Of a DNA stretch of 29,077 nt, positions 15,619-25,200 are shown one piece after another. This DNA is from Actinomycetes bacterium (lineage in GTDB: Bacteria > Actinomycetota > Coriobacteriia > Anaerosomatales > Anaerosomataceae). The first letter of the stretch is position 1, and each line of letters begins with the position of its first letter. The position numbers and the translations under genes are program-made. Where the stretch lies: NCBI GenBank assembly GCA_021850085.1, contig JAJZRZ010000001.1, forward strand, positions 1-29,077, written 5' to 3'. The notes under the pieces were generated by a model that was not told the origin of the DNA, searched no databases, and saw only the letters and a program-made list of their open reading frames with translations.

Positions 15619-16358
15619 TCAATGAAGTCACCACGGAGGGCCCGACTGTTGCTGAAGCGCTTGATGCTGCCTTGGATGAAATGGGTGTTCAGCAGGACGC
15701 CGTAGAGTTTGAGGTTCTCAATGAGGCAAGTAAAGGGCTTCTTGGCGCGGGAGGGAAACCCGCGCGTGTTCGTGTTTGGCTCAAGCCAACAACCGTCGAC
15801 GTCGTGTCTGGTAACGAAAATGGGGAGCTAACGGATGACCGGCCGGAGATCCAACAAGCATCTGAGGACTCCACGCCTGGCGGAATGTATCTGACAGAAG
15901 ATGAGCTGGATGCGATTGCGGACGCAGGGGTGACGGCCATCCAGGATATCCTACTCAATCTTGGGATCGAAGCTGAGGTTGAGGAGTACGAGGGGGATGA
16001 GGGGGAGATAATCTTGGATATCGTGGGTGACGACCTTGGCCTCCTCATCGGTCGGCACGGTCGGACGCTCGACGCGCTACAGATACTGGTCTCCGCTATC
16101 GCCAATAGGCGTCTTGATCAGCGCCACCCGCTCGTGGTTGATGTGTCCGGCTATCGGCACCGGCGCCGGATGAAGCTCGAAGAGATTGCTCGCAGGGCTG
16201 CAGATCGCGCGTCACGCCAGCGCCGTCCGGTCGCACTGCGCCCGATGACCAGTTTTGAGCGCCGCGTTATCCACATGCTGCTCCGGGATGACCGTCGTGT
16301 CGTCACTGAGAGCGAGGGAGACGAGCCGCGCCGTATGGTGGTTGTCCACCCAAGGTAG
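15615..16358 (+). CDS. jag: Jag/KhpB RNA-binding protein
   Basis: The protein has 247 residues. A Jag_N domain (1-57, KGLLGAGGKPARVRV) is followed by an acidic linker (58-105), a type II KH domain with the GxxG loop IGRHG at 145-149, and a C-terminal R3H domain (ALRPMTSFERRVIHMLL). Jag/KhpB binds RNA with KhpA and influences cell division and wall synthesis in Gram-positive bacteria. The ATG overlaps the yidC stop by four bases. The operon ends here with a strong hairpin. An exact DnaA-box sequence, TTATCCACA, lies inside the gene at 16268-16276. Confidence 0.95.
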   Translation: MINEVTTEGPTVAEALDAALDEMGVQQDAVEFEVLNEASKGLLGAGGKPARVRVWLKPTTVDVVSGNENGELTDDRPEIQQASEDSTPGGMYLTEDELDAIADAGVTAIQDILLNLGIEAEVEEYEGDEGEIILDIVGDDLGLLIGRHGRTLDALQILVSAIANRRLDQRHPLVVDVSGYRHRRRMKLEEIARRAADRASRQRRPVALRPMTSFERRVIHMLLRDDRRVVTESEGDEPRRMVVVHPR

Positions 16359-16376
16359 CCATCAACTCGTTGCTAC

Positions 16377-16406
16377 AGGAGGCCCGGCGAGATCGCCGGG
16401 CCTCCT
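16377..16406 (+). terminator. GC-rich hairpin terminator after jag
   Basis: AGGAGGCCCGGCGA (16377-16390) and its exact reverse complement (16393-16406) form a stem of 13-14 bp with a minimal loop, 18 bases after the jag stop. There is no T-run beyond TTGCGTTA, so it is the tail-less type common in actinobacteria. The rest of the jag-rsmG gap contains a short CTGAAG/CTTCAG hairpin near 16500 and two parS sites. Confidence 0.8.
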
Positions 16407-16533
16407 TGCGTTATCCCGCTTAGCCGCTCACATCCGTCGCTTGGCGCCGGGGGGCACAAGCCAACAGAAAACCTCAATCCAATGTCCAGACTCCCTGAAG
16501 CATGGCCTTCAGACAGAAGTCATGCGAGCTGAG

Positions 16534-16549
16534 CGTTTCACGTGAAACC
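16534..16549 (+). other. parS: parS centromere site 1
   Basis: The 14-base core GTTTCACGTGAAAC is a perfect palindrome and matches the parS core. Only the two outermost bases differ from TGTTTCACGTGAAACA. It is the entry site for the ParB clamp encoded 1.6 kb downstream. Confidence 0.92.
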
Positions 16550-16583
16550 AATACCCTTGTCAGCGAGTGCTCAGCAAGCGAAA

Positions 16584-17321
16584 ATGTTTCACGTGAAACA
16601 CCACACGAGAATCCTTACTCCAGCGTGGGTTACAGCAGGTGCGGCCGAGGTGGGGGTATCGATCACCGCTTGGCAGGCGCAGCAGTTGGTTCGCCACGCC
16701 CACTTGGTTCTCGAATGGAACTCGTCGCGTAACCTCACACGGATAGTGGACCCGGATGACGTCTGTGTCCTCCACGTCGTCGATTCACTGGCGTTCTTGC
16801 CCCACTTCCCCCAGTTGCGAGGACGGATGATCGATCTCGGTTCCGGTGCAGGATACCCCGGCATTCCACTGGCGATTCTGGGACATGATGTGACGTTGTG
16901 TGAGTCGGTCCAGAAAAAGGCGGCTTTCCTTGAGCACGCAGTAGTCGCTCTCGGGCTACAGACCTGGGTGTTCGCTGGCAGGGCTGAGGACCTGGCTCGC
17001 ACGCAACCCGGTACATTCGACGTGGTGGTCGCACGCGCGGTGAGCTCCCTCGCCTCCCTCACTGAACTCGCCGCACCACTTCTCAGAGAGGGTGGGCACC
17101 TGGTTGCGCTCAAGGGCGTTCCAGACGCGGCGGAGTACGAACGGGGCAGGGCGGCCGGCGCTAGCGTTGGCATGCAAGAAATCGCACGAAAGCGCTATGT
17201 GCTCCAACGCGGAGAAGAGAGAACAGCCGTTCAGTATCTCCGCCAGGGACCGGTCCAAGTCAGGCTTCCACGGCGTGCGGGTATGGCTCAGCGGCATCCG
17301 CTGGGGGCAGCGGCCCCTTAA
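16584..17321 (+). CDS. rsmG: 16S rRNA m7G methyltransferase RsmG (GidB)
   Basis: This SAM-dependent enzyme makes the 7-methylguanosine of the 16S rRNA 530 loop (G527 in E. coli). It has 245 residues. I start at the ATG at 16584, which gives MFHVKH, a beginning often seen in RsmG because parS overlaps the start. The in-frame GTG at 16542 lies inside the first parS. RsmG features are RNLTRI and HVVDSL, then the SAM motif DLGSGAGYPG at 84-93, CESVQKKAAFL and VVARAVSSL. No strong Shine-Dalgarno site precedes the ATG (AGCGAAA only). The gene sits in the usual place before parAB. Confidence 0.95.
   Translation: MFHVKHHTRILTPAWVTAGAAEVGVSITAWQAQQLVRHAHLVLEWNSSRNLTRIVDPDDVCVLHVVDSLAFLPHFPQLRGRMIDLGSGAGYPGIPLAILGHDVTLCESVQKKAAFLEHAVVALGLQTWVFAGRAEDLARTQPGTFDVVVARAVSSLASLTELAAPLLREGGHLVALKGVPDAAEYERGRAAGASVGMQEIARKRYVLQRGEERTAVQYLRQGPVQVRLPRRAGMAQRHPLGAAAP
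16585..16600 (+). other. parS: parS centromere site 2, inside the rsmG start
   Basis: A full 16-base match to TGTTTCACGTGAAACA, 51 bases centre to centre from site 1. It begins one base after the A of the rsmG start codon, so the site encodes the first residues MFHVKH. Confidence 0.96.
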
Positions 17322-17346
17322 CGAATCGGTGGGAGTCCCGTATACT
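17318..17346 (+). promoter_or_regulatory. Promoter of parA-parB
   Basis: TTAACG (17318-17323) and TATACT (17341-17346), 17 bases apart, match 4/6 and 5/6 of the sigma-70 consensus. The -35 overlaps the rsmG stop codon. Initiation near 17353 would leave only ~8 bases before the in-frame ATG at 17361, which supports the later GTG start. Confidence 0.7.
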
Positions 17347-17378
17347 GACCGGGAGTCTACATGGGAGGAGGGGGTGTG

Positions 17379-18173
17379 GTGGAAGACAAGGGCCGCTCAC
17401 GGGGACCGGCGCTGGCATTCGTGCTGGCTGTCGTCAACCAGAAGGGCGGCGTGGGCAAGAGTACGACAGCCGTGAATCTCGCCGCGACACTTGCCGATGA
17501 GGCGCATAAAGTCCTGCTGGTCGACCTTGATCCACAAGGCAATGCCACCTCAGGTTATGGTCTCGACAAGAATCAGCGTGAGGAATGCGTGTACGACGCC
17601 CTCTTGGGCGACGTCCCGATTGAGCAGCTGATCGAGCCAGTGGGCGTCCAGGGCGTTTTCATCATCCCTTCCACCATCCAGCTTGCTGGGGCAGAAATCG
17701 AGTTGGTATCCGCTTTCAGCCGCGAGTCGAAGCTGAAGCAGGTCCTCGCTCCGGTCTTGGATGATTTCGATTTCGTCATCATCGACTGCCCGCCATCCTT
17801 GGGCCTTCTCACGATTAACGCCTTGACTGCGGCGGACGGCGTTCTGATTCCCGTGCAGTGCGAGTACTACGCACTCGAGGGCCTCACTAAGCTTCTGGAG
17901 AGCGTGCGACTGGTCAAGACCCATCTCAATCAAGGTCTCGAGGTTTTCGGTGTCGTGATGACCATGTTCGATTCACGCACCAAGCTCTCGCAGCAGGTGG
18001 TAAGTGAGGTGCGCGATTTCTTCGGGGAGCAGGTTTTCCAAACCCTGATTCCTCGGAGTGTGAGGTTGTCCGAGGCTCCGAGCTTCGGGTTGCCCGTGAC
18101 GCTATACGATCCTACCGGTCGTGGTGCGACCGCATATCAGCAGTTGGCTAAGGAGGTGATCTCCCGTGTCTAA
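17379..18173 (+). CDS. parA: Chromosome-partitioning ATPase ParA (Soj)
   Basis: ParA dimerises on ATP and forms the nucleoid-bound gradient that moves ParB-parS complexes. The GTG at 17379 follows GGAGG with seven bases between. GTG 17376 is an alternative, and ATG 17361 would include the Shine-Dalgarno site itself. This gives 264 residues. The deviant Walker A is KGGVGKST at 22-29, Walker A' is DLDPQGNAT, and the Walker B is DFVIIDCPPSLG. YYALEGLTKLL and the C-terminal IPRSVRLSEAPSFG are typical. The short N-terminal extension marks the chromosomal type Ib/Soj form. The stop overlaps the parB start by eight bases. Confidence 0.96.
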   Translation: MEDKGRSRGPALAFVLAVVNQKGGVGKSTTAVNLAATLADEAHKVLLVDLDPQGNATSGYGLDKNQREECVYDALLGDVPIEQLIEPVGVQGVFIIPSTIQLAGAEIELVSAFSRESKLKQVLAPVLDDFDFVIIDCPPSLGLLTINALTAADGVLIPVQCEYYALEGLTKLLESVRLVKTHLNQGLEVFGVVMTMFDSRTKLSQQVVSEVRDFFGEQVFQTLIPRSVRLSEAPSFGLPVTLYDPTGRGATAYQQLAKEVISRV

Positions 18174-19041
18174 GCGTGGACTCGGCAAAGGCCTGTCTGC
18201 TCTGATACCCGGTGCCGGTCAGGAAGTTGGCTCCGAAATCCTCGAGCTGTCCCTCGACGATATATCCCCGAACCCCCTTCAGCCGAGAACTGACATCAAC
18301 GAGGAACAGATCGCGGAACTTGCGGACTCGATTCGCAAGGTGGGCGTCCTCCAACCCATCATAGTGCGCCCTGACGGCGCCGCGTATCAGATCATTGCGG
18401 GGGAGCGCCGTTGGAGGGCTTCTAGGGCTGCAGGGTTGGAGCGGGTGCCGGTGAGGGTCATGGCCACCACCGAAACAGAGGCCCTAGCCTTGGCTCTCAT
18501 CGAGAATCTTCAGCGCGAGGACCTGAATCCCATCGAAGAAGCTCGCGGATATAAGCGCCTCATCACCGAGTACAAGATGACCCAGGCAGAACTCGCGGAT
18601 CGTGTATCCAAGTCCCGGTCGGCTGTGACCAACACCTTGAGGCTGCTCGACCTACCGGAAGACATCCAGGAGCTCCTGTATGAAGGGAAGATCACCGCTG
18701 GGCATGCGCGAGCGATTCTCTCGGTGCTGGATGACGACCGACGGCGCACTTTGTGCAAGAAGTGCGTGGACGAGGGGCTCTCTGTGCGCGAAGCGGAGAC
18801 CATAGCGAAACTCTTGGCCGCCGGGGCGCCGATCCACGGCCAGCGGATCGTGACACCGAAGTCCTACAAGATCGTCGCCCGCAGGCTGCGCCGCCTGCTC
18901 TCAACGAACGTCCGCGTCCGGCAGACTGCGAAGAAGGGCAAGATAGAAATAGACTTTCATGACGAGGATGAGCTCGAGCGTATCGTCCGCCTTCTAACCG
19001 ATGGTGGACAGGTGATGGGTGTCAAGGAGGTGGGGGTGTGA
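18166..19041 (+). CDS. parB: Chromosome-partitioning protein ParB (Spo0J)
   Basis: This CTP-dependent clamp loads at parS and spreads on DNA. It has 291 residues from the GTG at 18166, with a perfect AAGGAGGTGA seven bases upstream. The N-terminal KRGLGKGLSALIP is the ParA-stimulating motif. The CTPase motifs are GERRWRA at 79-85 and ENLQREDLNP at 113-122. The parS-reading helix-turn-helix is at ~137-162 (MTQAELADRVSKSRSAVTNTLRL). A C-terminal basic, then acidic, region should dimerise. Two matching parS sites lie upstream in and before rsmG. The stop overlaps the start of the YtxH-like gene (GTGA). Confidence 0.97.
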   Translation: MSKRGLGKGLSALIPGAGQEVGSEILELSLDDISPNPLQPRTDINEEQIAELADSIRKVGVLQPIIVRPDGAAYQIIAGERRWRASRAAGLERVPVRVMATTETEALALALIENLQREDLNPIEEARGYKRLITEYKMTQAELADRVSKSRSAVTNTLRLLDLPEDIQELLYEGKITAGHARAILSVLDDDRRRTLCKKCVDEGLSVREAETIAKLLAAGAPIHGQRIVTPKSYKIVARRLRRLLSTNVRVRQTAKKGKIEIDFHDEDELERIVRLLTDGGQVMGVKEVGV

Positions 19042-19340
19042 GCAACAGGAGACTGGAATATTTTGTCATGGGCCTGATCGTTGGCGGTGCTCTGGGCGTG
19101 GTGGCGGGACTGCTGTTCGCGCCCGACAGCGGCATTCGGACCAGGCAGAGGCTTGCGTCCGGTGCGATCCGGGTCGCTGACGCCGCCCGGATGATGGCCG
19201 AGAGGGCCGAATCCGCAGCAGAAGGCCTTGGCGTTCGGATCGATCACTATCTGGGTCGAGACGAGGAGATGGCCTGGAAGAAGGTCCAGGAGATTCGCGA
19301 GGGCGTCCAGCGCTACTCGCGGACCGTCATCTCATCTTGA
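19038..19340 (+). CDS. YtxH-like small membrane protein
   Basis: This 100-residue protein has one hydrophobic segment (YFVMGLIVGGALGVVAGLLFA, ~8-28), followed at once by PDSGIRTRQRL. That is the glycine-rich helix plus 'APxSGxxTRxxL' turn of YtxH-domain proteins. A charged helical tail follows. The GTG overlaps the parB TGA, and GGAGGTGG lies just upstream, so it is coupled to parAB. YtxH proteins are associated with stress in Bacillus and have no assigned biochemical role. Its link to the partition operon may simply be positional. Confidence 0.75.
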   Translation: MSNRRLEYFVMGLIVGGALGVVAGLLFAPDSGIRTRQRLASGAIRVADAARMMAERAESAAEGLGVRIDHYLGRDEEMAWKKVQEIREGVQRYSRTVISS

Positions 19341-19362
19341 TGTCAGTGTGTCCGAGTACGAT

Positions 19363-19384
19363 CCTCCCGTGACATGACGGGAGG
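19363..19384 (+). promoter_or_regulatory. Hairpin covering the addB-like Shine-Dalgarno site
   Basis: CCTCCCGT (19363-19370) and ACGGGAGG (19377-19384) form a perfect 8-bp stem with a six-base loop. The right arm contains the GGGAGG ribosome-binding site, three bases before the ATG at 19388. In RNA this would hide the site, so translation may be restrained unless the helix is opened. It lacks a T-run, so it is unlikely to be a terminator. Confidence 0.6.
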
Positions 19385-19387
19385 GCA

Positions 19388-22270
19388 ATGACGCTGCGAG
19401 TCTTCATAGGCTGCGCGAACTCAGGGAAGACAGATGCGGTCGTGCAGGAGATTCGAAGCACGACAGCAGACCGTCGCTCGGCCCTCCTGCTGCTGCCATC
19501 TCAGCCAGAGGTGGCCAGAGCGACACTGGCCTACGCGTCCGTCGCTCCCGTGGGGCTCAGAGTCGCCACACTTGACGAATTCATGGACGAGATCTGGCAA
19601 GGGTTCGGCGACGGCCGTGAGATCATCAGCCCTGTCCAGCGGATCACACTCATAGAGGAAGCTGGCACAAACTGGCAACCCTCGTCCTTCATACTGTCAT
19701 CGGCCCACGGAACGCTCGCCCTGCTAGGCAGGCTTGTTGAGCGTGCTGCGGAGTCGCCTCGCGGTCCCGACCCAAACAGCCTGCCCGAGGGAACCGCACG
19801 CGACATGGCGGCTCTTGTCGAGCGGTACCAGGCGCTGCTGGACGCATCAGGTCTGGTTGAAAGGTCCGAGGCCCATCGCGAGATAACAGATACCATAAGT
19901 CGTCTCAGGCTCCCCGACCTCATCGCTGCGGACGGGTTCACCGGCTTCACGCGGGCGCAGGAGAAGTTCCTCGTGCGGGCTGCCGATAGGACCGCGGTGC
20001 TGGCCACTCTCCCTTACTGCGCCGGCGCACCGGCCACCGAGGGAGCGAGCGGCGTTCTCGCGCGCCTTGCGGCCGTGGGCAGCGTCAAGATCATAGAGGA
20101 CGACGGCGCTGGGTCATCGCCCACGGAACTGGCCCGCCTCGCGCGCCACCTGGGCTCGGTTGGCACTGATGCCGTGTCACCCGGTGGCGCGCTCGTCCTG
20201 TCGGAGGCGTGGGGGGGTCGGGCCGAGGCTGCCCGGATCGCGCGAGACGTGCAGGACGCACTTGAGGCGGGAATCGAGCCTTCGTCGATTGCGGTCGTGT
20301 TCCGCGAGGTGGCTCCGCACCTGCACGGTCTGCGTGCTGAGCTGCGAGACGCAGGCGTGGAGGCCGAGTATGATGCCCGCATCCGGTTCGGCGCGACGGA
20401 ACTCGGGCGCGTTCTGCTCGCCTTGCTTCGGATCGAGACTCTTCCTCACGCCGCGCTGATGGATGCGTTACGCTCGCCGTATGGTCCGAGTCCGGATCAT
20501 GTGCTGGACGAGTTCGACGAACATGTCCGGCGCCGCAGTTCCATCACGGCCCGCGCGGCGTTGGCCTGGTTCGCCCGAATGCATCCTCCGACCGCGAGGT
20601 TCCTGCGGGACGTTCAGCGCGCGCATGATGCTCCTGCAGGCGACGTGGAGCGCGCATGGTTCGGACTCGTGTCGCAGATGTTGCGGATGGGACGTTCGAC
20701 CAACGGCGGGGGCGACGAGCTCGCGATCGATGCGGCCGCTGCTCGGGTGTTCTTCGATGCGCTGAGCAGCCTTCGCGCCGCAGGAGCGGGCCGGATCGAG
20801 CCGGATCGGTTCGCGGATGTCCTCCGCCACGCGCACGTTGCCCTGAGCTCGACGGACGATCCAGCGCGGGTGCAGGTGATGGAAGCCGAGCGTGCTCGTG
20901 GCAGACGCTTCCGTTGTGTCATCCTCGGGGGCCTGACGGCCGGAGAGTTCCCCCGGACGGCAGCCGAGGACGCACTGAGCGACGCTGAAGTGGTGGAAGC
21001 CTTCTCCGAGTCAGGGATCGATCTTTCACCACGGGCTACGCTCGGGGACGAGCGCCTTCTCTTCTACCAGGTCGTGACGCGGGCCACCGAGCGGCTCGTC
21101 TTGAGCCGACGGACGCATGACGAACAGGGGCGGTCCCTGCGACCGTCGATCTTCGTCGAGGAGGTTCTCGACCTGTATCGGGACCCCGTCACGCGGGAGG
21201 GCTTTGCCGGTCTGCCGCCCGTAAGGACGCTCGGTCCCGGGTGCGCCGCCGAGCATCCGGACGGGCCACGCTCGGGCCGCAGGACTCTCCGGGCCGAGCG
21301 TGGGCGAAGGGGGCACGCGGACAGCGCGATCGGGCGCACTGGCGTCCTCAGGGCTCGTCCGCGTCCGGGGCGACTCTCCGAGACGGCTCTCAGGCTTGTG
21401 GCTGGCAGAGAGGTCTTCTCGGCAAGCGAGATCGAGACGTATTTGCAGTGCCCCTTCCGGTGGTGCGTGCAGCAGCTCGTGAGACCGAAGGAGATCGACG
21501 GGCGATTCGACCACGCGGCCACGGGCAGGCTCGCCCATGAGATCCTGTACCGCTTCTACGAGGCGTTCGCGGTTCGAGCCGGCGTGACGCGCGTCGACTC
21601 GGAAACCCTTGACAGAGCACTTCAGATCCATGACGAAGTTGCAGACTTATGTATCAAAGCATTCTCCGGCCTGACCGCAGCCGAGGCGATGGCCTGCAGG
21701 GCCGTGACGCGCAAGACACGCTCTCTCGTGGAGGCGGATGCCACGCTGCTTCCCGGTTTCGCCCCGGTCCGGCACGAGTGGTCCTTTGGGGTCGGGGGGG
21801 ACGACCATGCCGAGGCTTTTGACGGATTCTCTCTTGCCGGCCGGGTCGATCGTGTCGACTCAGATGGACAGCGCCTCGTTCTCACCGACTATAAGTCGGG
21901 CGATGTCGGCGCCGAGCACGGCTTCGTACGTTTCGAGTGCGCGGGTGTCGTGCAGCTCCCACTGTACGCCGCAGTCGCATCGCGCCGGTTCGGACTTCCC
22001 GTCGCCGCCGGAGTGTACCGCTCGCTCAAAGGAGGGAAGCCTCGTGGCTTCGTGGGGACCGACCTAGCGTCTTCGGCCTTTGTGAGGACCGATGTCGTCG
22101 CGGATGCCGATGCGATGGCGGCGCTCGTCGCCGACAGCATCTCCCGCGCCGGTAACGCGGTGGAACGGCTCCGCTCGGGAGATATCTCGGCCCAACCGCG
22201 TGGTGCGACATGCCCGCCGTACTGCGCCGCTCGCGCTTTCTGCGATGGCTGGAGGCCCGGACGTGGCTGA
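19388..22270 (+). CDS. AddB/RexB-like helicase-nuclease subunit (PD-(D/E)XK, iron staple)
   Basis: This 960-residue partner of the AddA-like protein encoded next processes double-strand breaks for recombination. A Walker A (GCANSGKT) lies at the start. The rest of the helicase part is divergent, with an ILGGLTAGEFP segment and VTRATERLVLSRR (motif VI-like). The C-terminal RecB-type nuclease has GRLAHEILYRFYE, LAGRVDRVD and LTDYKSG (D834, K836). Cysteines C688 (YLQCPFRW), C942, C946 and C952 fit the AddB iron-sulfur staple, although the C942-C946 spacing (x3) is wider than the usual x2. An Arg-rich linker lies at ~617-665. The stop overlaps the next start by eight bases, so the two are coupled. 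Confidence 0.85.
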   Translation: MTLRVFIGCANSGKTDAVVQEIRSTTADRRSALLLLPSQPEVARATLAYASVAPVGLRVATLDEFMDEIWQGFGDGREIISPVQRITLIEEAGTNWQPSSFILSSAHGTLALLGRLVERAAESPRGPDPNSLPEGTARDMAALVERYQALLDASGLVERSEAHREITDTISRLRLPDLIAADGFTGFTRAQEKFLVRAADRTAVLATLPYCAGAPATEGASGVLARLAAVGSVKIIEDDGAGSSPTELARLARHLGSVGTDAVSPGGALVLSEAWGGRAEAARIARDVQDALEAGIEPSSIAVVFREVAPHLHGLRAELRDAGVEAEYDARIRFGATELGRVLLALLRIETLPHAALMDALRSPYGPSPDHVLDEFDEHVRRRSSITARAALAWFARMHPPTARFLRDVQRAHDAPAGDVERAWFGLVSQMLRMGRSTNGGGDELAIDAAAARVFFDALSSLRAAGAGRIEPDRFADVLRHAHVALSSTDDPARVQVMEAERARGRRFRCVILGGLTAGEFPRTAAEDALSDAEVVEAFSESGIDLSPRATLGDERLLFYQVVTRATERLVLSRRTHDEQGRSLRPSIFVEEVLDLYRDPVTREGFAGLPPVRTLGPGCAAEHPDGPRSGRRTLRAERGRRGHADSAIGRTGVLRARPRPGRLSETALRLVAGREVFSASEIETYLQCPFRWCVQQLVRPKEIDGRFDHAATGRLAHEILYRFYEAFAVRAGVTRVDSETLDRALQIHDEVADLCIKAFSGLTAAEAMACRAVTRKTRSLVEADATLLPGFAPVRHEWSFGVGGDDHAEAFDGFSLAGRVDRVDSDGQRLVLTDYKSGDVGAEHGFVRFECAGVVQLPLYAAVASRRFGLPVAAGVYRSLKGGKPRGFVGTDLASSAFVRTDVVADADAMAALVADSISRAGNAVERLRSGDISAQPRGATCPPYCAARAFCDGWRPGRG

Positions 22271-25200
22271 TCTAGACCCTCGCCAGGAGCTTGCGGTCGA
22301 TCTTGGCCCGACGGACGTGTTCGTGGCGGCCGGCGCGGGGTCTGGCAAGACCCGTGTGCTCAGCGCGCGGTTCGTGAGCGCCGTCCTTGGCCGCGGGCCC
22401 TGCGAGGCGTGCCAGTCCGAACAGCTCGTTGCCGTCACGTTCACCGAGAAGGCCGCAGGCGAGCTCGCCGAACGCATCCGGGGAGCTCTGGCCGCCGCTG
22501 GGGAACCCGCGGCGGCCCGGTCGGTGGGCGAGGCGTGGATATCGACCATTCACGGCATGTGCTCCCGCATTCTGCGGCGGCACGCACTCACGCTGGGCCT
22601 TGACCCACGCTTCCGAGTGTTGGATGAGATCGAGGCGTCCGTGCTCGAAACGCAGGCGCTCGAAGACGTCGTTCGCGATCGGCTTACCGACGAGGCATTC
22701 TCGGCGCTTCTCGGGGTCTACCGGTTTCCGGACGTGACGAACGCCGCCAAGGGGCTGAGCGACACGATGCGTTCGCTTGACCGGGCACTGAACTCGATCG
22801 GCAGAGTCTCGCGCGCCGAGGCCAGGGGAGAGGTGGCCCGCGCGCTGCAGGAGCTGCGAGACCTCGCCGGGGAGTTCTCTCAGCTGCGCCGCATCGCGAC
22901 CGTGGATCACGATCACGCCGCCGTGCGTGCGCTGCTCGAAGCGGCTGAGCACGAAGCAGCCAGTGGGTGCGAAATCGCCTCATGCGAACGGCTGCTCGAG
23001 GCCGCAATCTCCTGTCGGCTCAAGCGGCTGCGATCCGTTGAGGGCCTGAGCGAACTGGTGGACGCGTGCGAAGCGCAGATCGAACGATTGACGCAAGCCG
23101 CCGCACAGATGACCGTCGGTTGCCACGAGGAGACGTTCTTGGCCTTCGCCGCGGCTTACGACGATCGGTACCGGCGGCTCAAAGAGGCGGCCGGGGCCGT
23201 GGATTTCGAGGATCTGCAGCTGCTGACGGTCCGTTTGCTGGAGTCGCGCCCTGATGTGGCCGAGCGCTACCGGCGCCACTTCGCGATGCTCATGCTGGAC
23301 GAGTTCCAGGACACCAATGAGTTGCAGATGCGCATCATCGGGATGTTGTCTCGCGGGAATCTGTGCACGGTGGGCGACGAGAACCAGTCCATCTACTCGT
23401 TCCGGCACGCCGATGTCGAGATCTTCCGGCAGCGAGAGCGTGCGGCGACCGCCAGGGCGGAGCTCGACGTCAACTACCGGACGGCGGCGCCCCTGCTCGA
23501 AGGCATCAATGCGCTTTTCGCGCATCCGGCCCTGCTTGGCTCCCGCTACCTGCCACTGCGCTCGCCGGACGAGCCGCGGACCGCCGCGCGTCCGTGGCCT
23601 GGCCCCCTTGCTCGTTTCGAGACCCGCTTCATCGACGCTTCCGCCGGTGGCGACGATAGCCGGCAGGTGGAGGCCGAGCGCATTGCCGAGCGCGCCGCGG
23701 AGCTCCTCGCCGGCGGACTGGTTCCAGGCGACATCGCTATCCTGATGCGCTCGCTCGCAGGCGGCCGGGCCGCGACGGTGGAAGCGGCGCTGATCCGTCG
23801 CGGCATACCGGTTTTCACGACGAGCGGGGGATCTTTCTTCGAGCGCCCCGAAGTCGTCGAAGCTCGCGCCCTGCTGCGGAGCATCGCGAACGTACGGGAC
23901 GACTCCGCTGTCGCCGTCGTGCTCGCAAGCAGGCTCACGGGGCTGGGCGCCGATGGGCTTGTGCGGCTGCGCGCGCACGCGGACGAGATCGCACGGGAGC
24001 GCGGGTGTGGCGCGCGGGAGGTGCGCCTATGGGAGGCCGCGACAAGTCCGACTCTCGACTTGTGCGCGGATGACCTTGCGGCGGTGGGCAGGACGGTGCA
24101 CGCGATCGAGCAGGCGCGCGACCGCCGTGGCGCGGCGGTCCTGTCGGAAGCCGTGCTGGAGCCGTTGCTCGCGCTCGATTTCGATCTGGTGTTGTTCGCC
24201 CTGGGACGCCGCGGGCAGCGCGCGTGGGCGAACATACTCAAGCTGGCACGCATCGCCGGTGAGTACGAATCGGCCACAGGTGGGGCACTCGCGTCTTTCC
24301 TCGAGTACCTTGATCTGCGCGAGATGCATGCGTCCAGCGAGCAGGAGGCGACGCTTGACGGCGAATCCGGAGCCGTTCGGGTGATGAGCATCCACGCCTC
24401 GAAGGGGCTCGAGTTCCCCGCGGTGATCGTCGCCGGTCTCGCGGCCCCGCATGAGCGCGGTCCGTTCGTGCTCGCCCGCGACCAGGGCGCTCCCGTGCTC
24501 GGGATGACTCTCCCGCGGCCCGGCGGGTCCGTCCATACGATGGGCTCCGCCAGAGCCCTCAACGCCGCCACGTCGGCTGCGGAGGCTGAAGCGGCGAGGT
24601 TGCTGTACGTCGCGTGCACGAGGGCCGAGGAGTGTCTGACGATCATCGCGCGCACCAAGGCGGACAAGGAGGCGGGACGGGGGCTCGGCGACCTCGTCCG
24701 GCGGGCGCTCGGCATGGGGGAGGCGGGCGCTGCGCGCGCGGAGGGCGTCCGTGTGGGTTCCGCCACGATCGAGGTCACGATAGCCGCGGCGACCCTCCCG
24801 GAGCGCGTGGAAGAGCCTGAGACGTCCGCACCCGAGGAGGCGCAGACGCGGGGCACGCACTCCGCGCCAGTGACGCCCGCCCGAGGGCACTCCGGGACGC
24901 GCAGGCACGGCGTTCCACCCCGCATCTCATACACAGGCCTTGCCACCTATGGGCGTTGTCCGCTCAGGTTCCATCTCACCTCGCAGGTCCGGCTTCCGGC
25001 GCCTCCAGCCGCCCAACAAGGAGAAGCGCTGGTCTTCGGCCGTGCCGTCCACGCGGTACTCGAGCGGTGCGTCACGCCGGGCCACGACGTGGATGTGATC
25101 GTCGCCGAGGCAGCACGCGCTGCAACTCTCGACGAAAGCGCCCAAGGACGCCTCCGCGCCGCGGTCGACACGTTCTTGTCGTCGGAGGTGGCGCGTGAGA

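Noticed and set aside
21220..21400. Possible frameshift in the addB-like gene, suggested by an Arg/Gly-rich stretch
   Set aside because: The reading frame holds on both sides, and the other frames give no better protein. EHPDGP.SGRR fits a variable linker before the nuclease domain.
23546..24946. 466-codon minus-strand open frame inside the addA-like gene
   Set aside because: Low-complexity Ser/Ala/Arg composition, no start signal and full overlap with conserved helicase motifs on the plus strand. It is a shadow.
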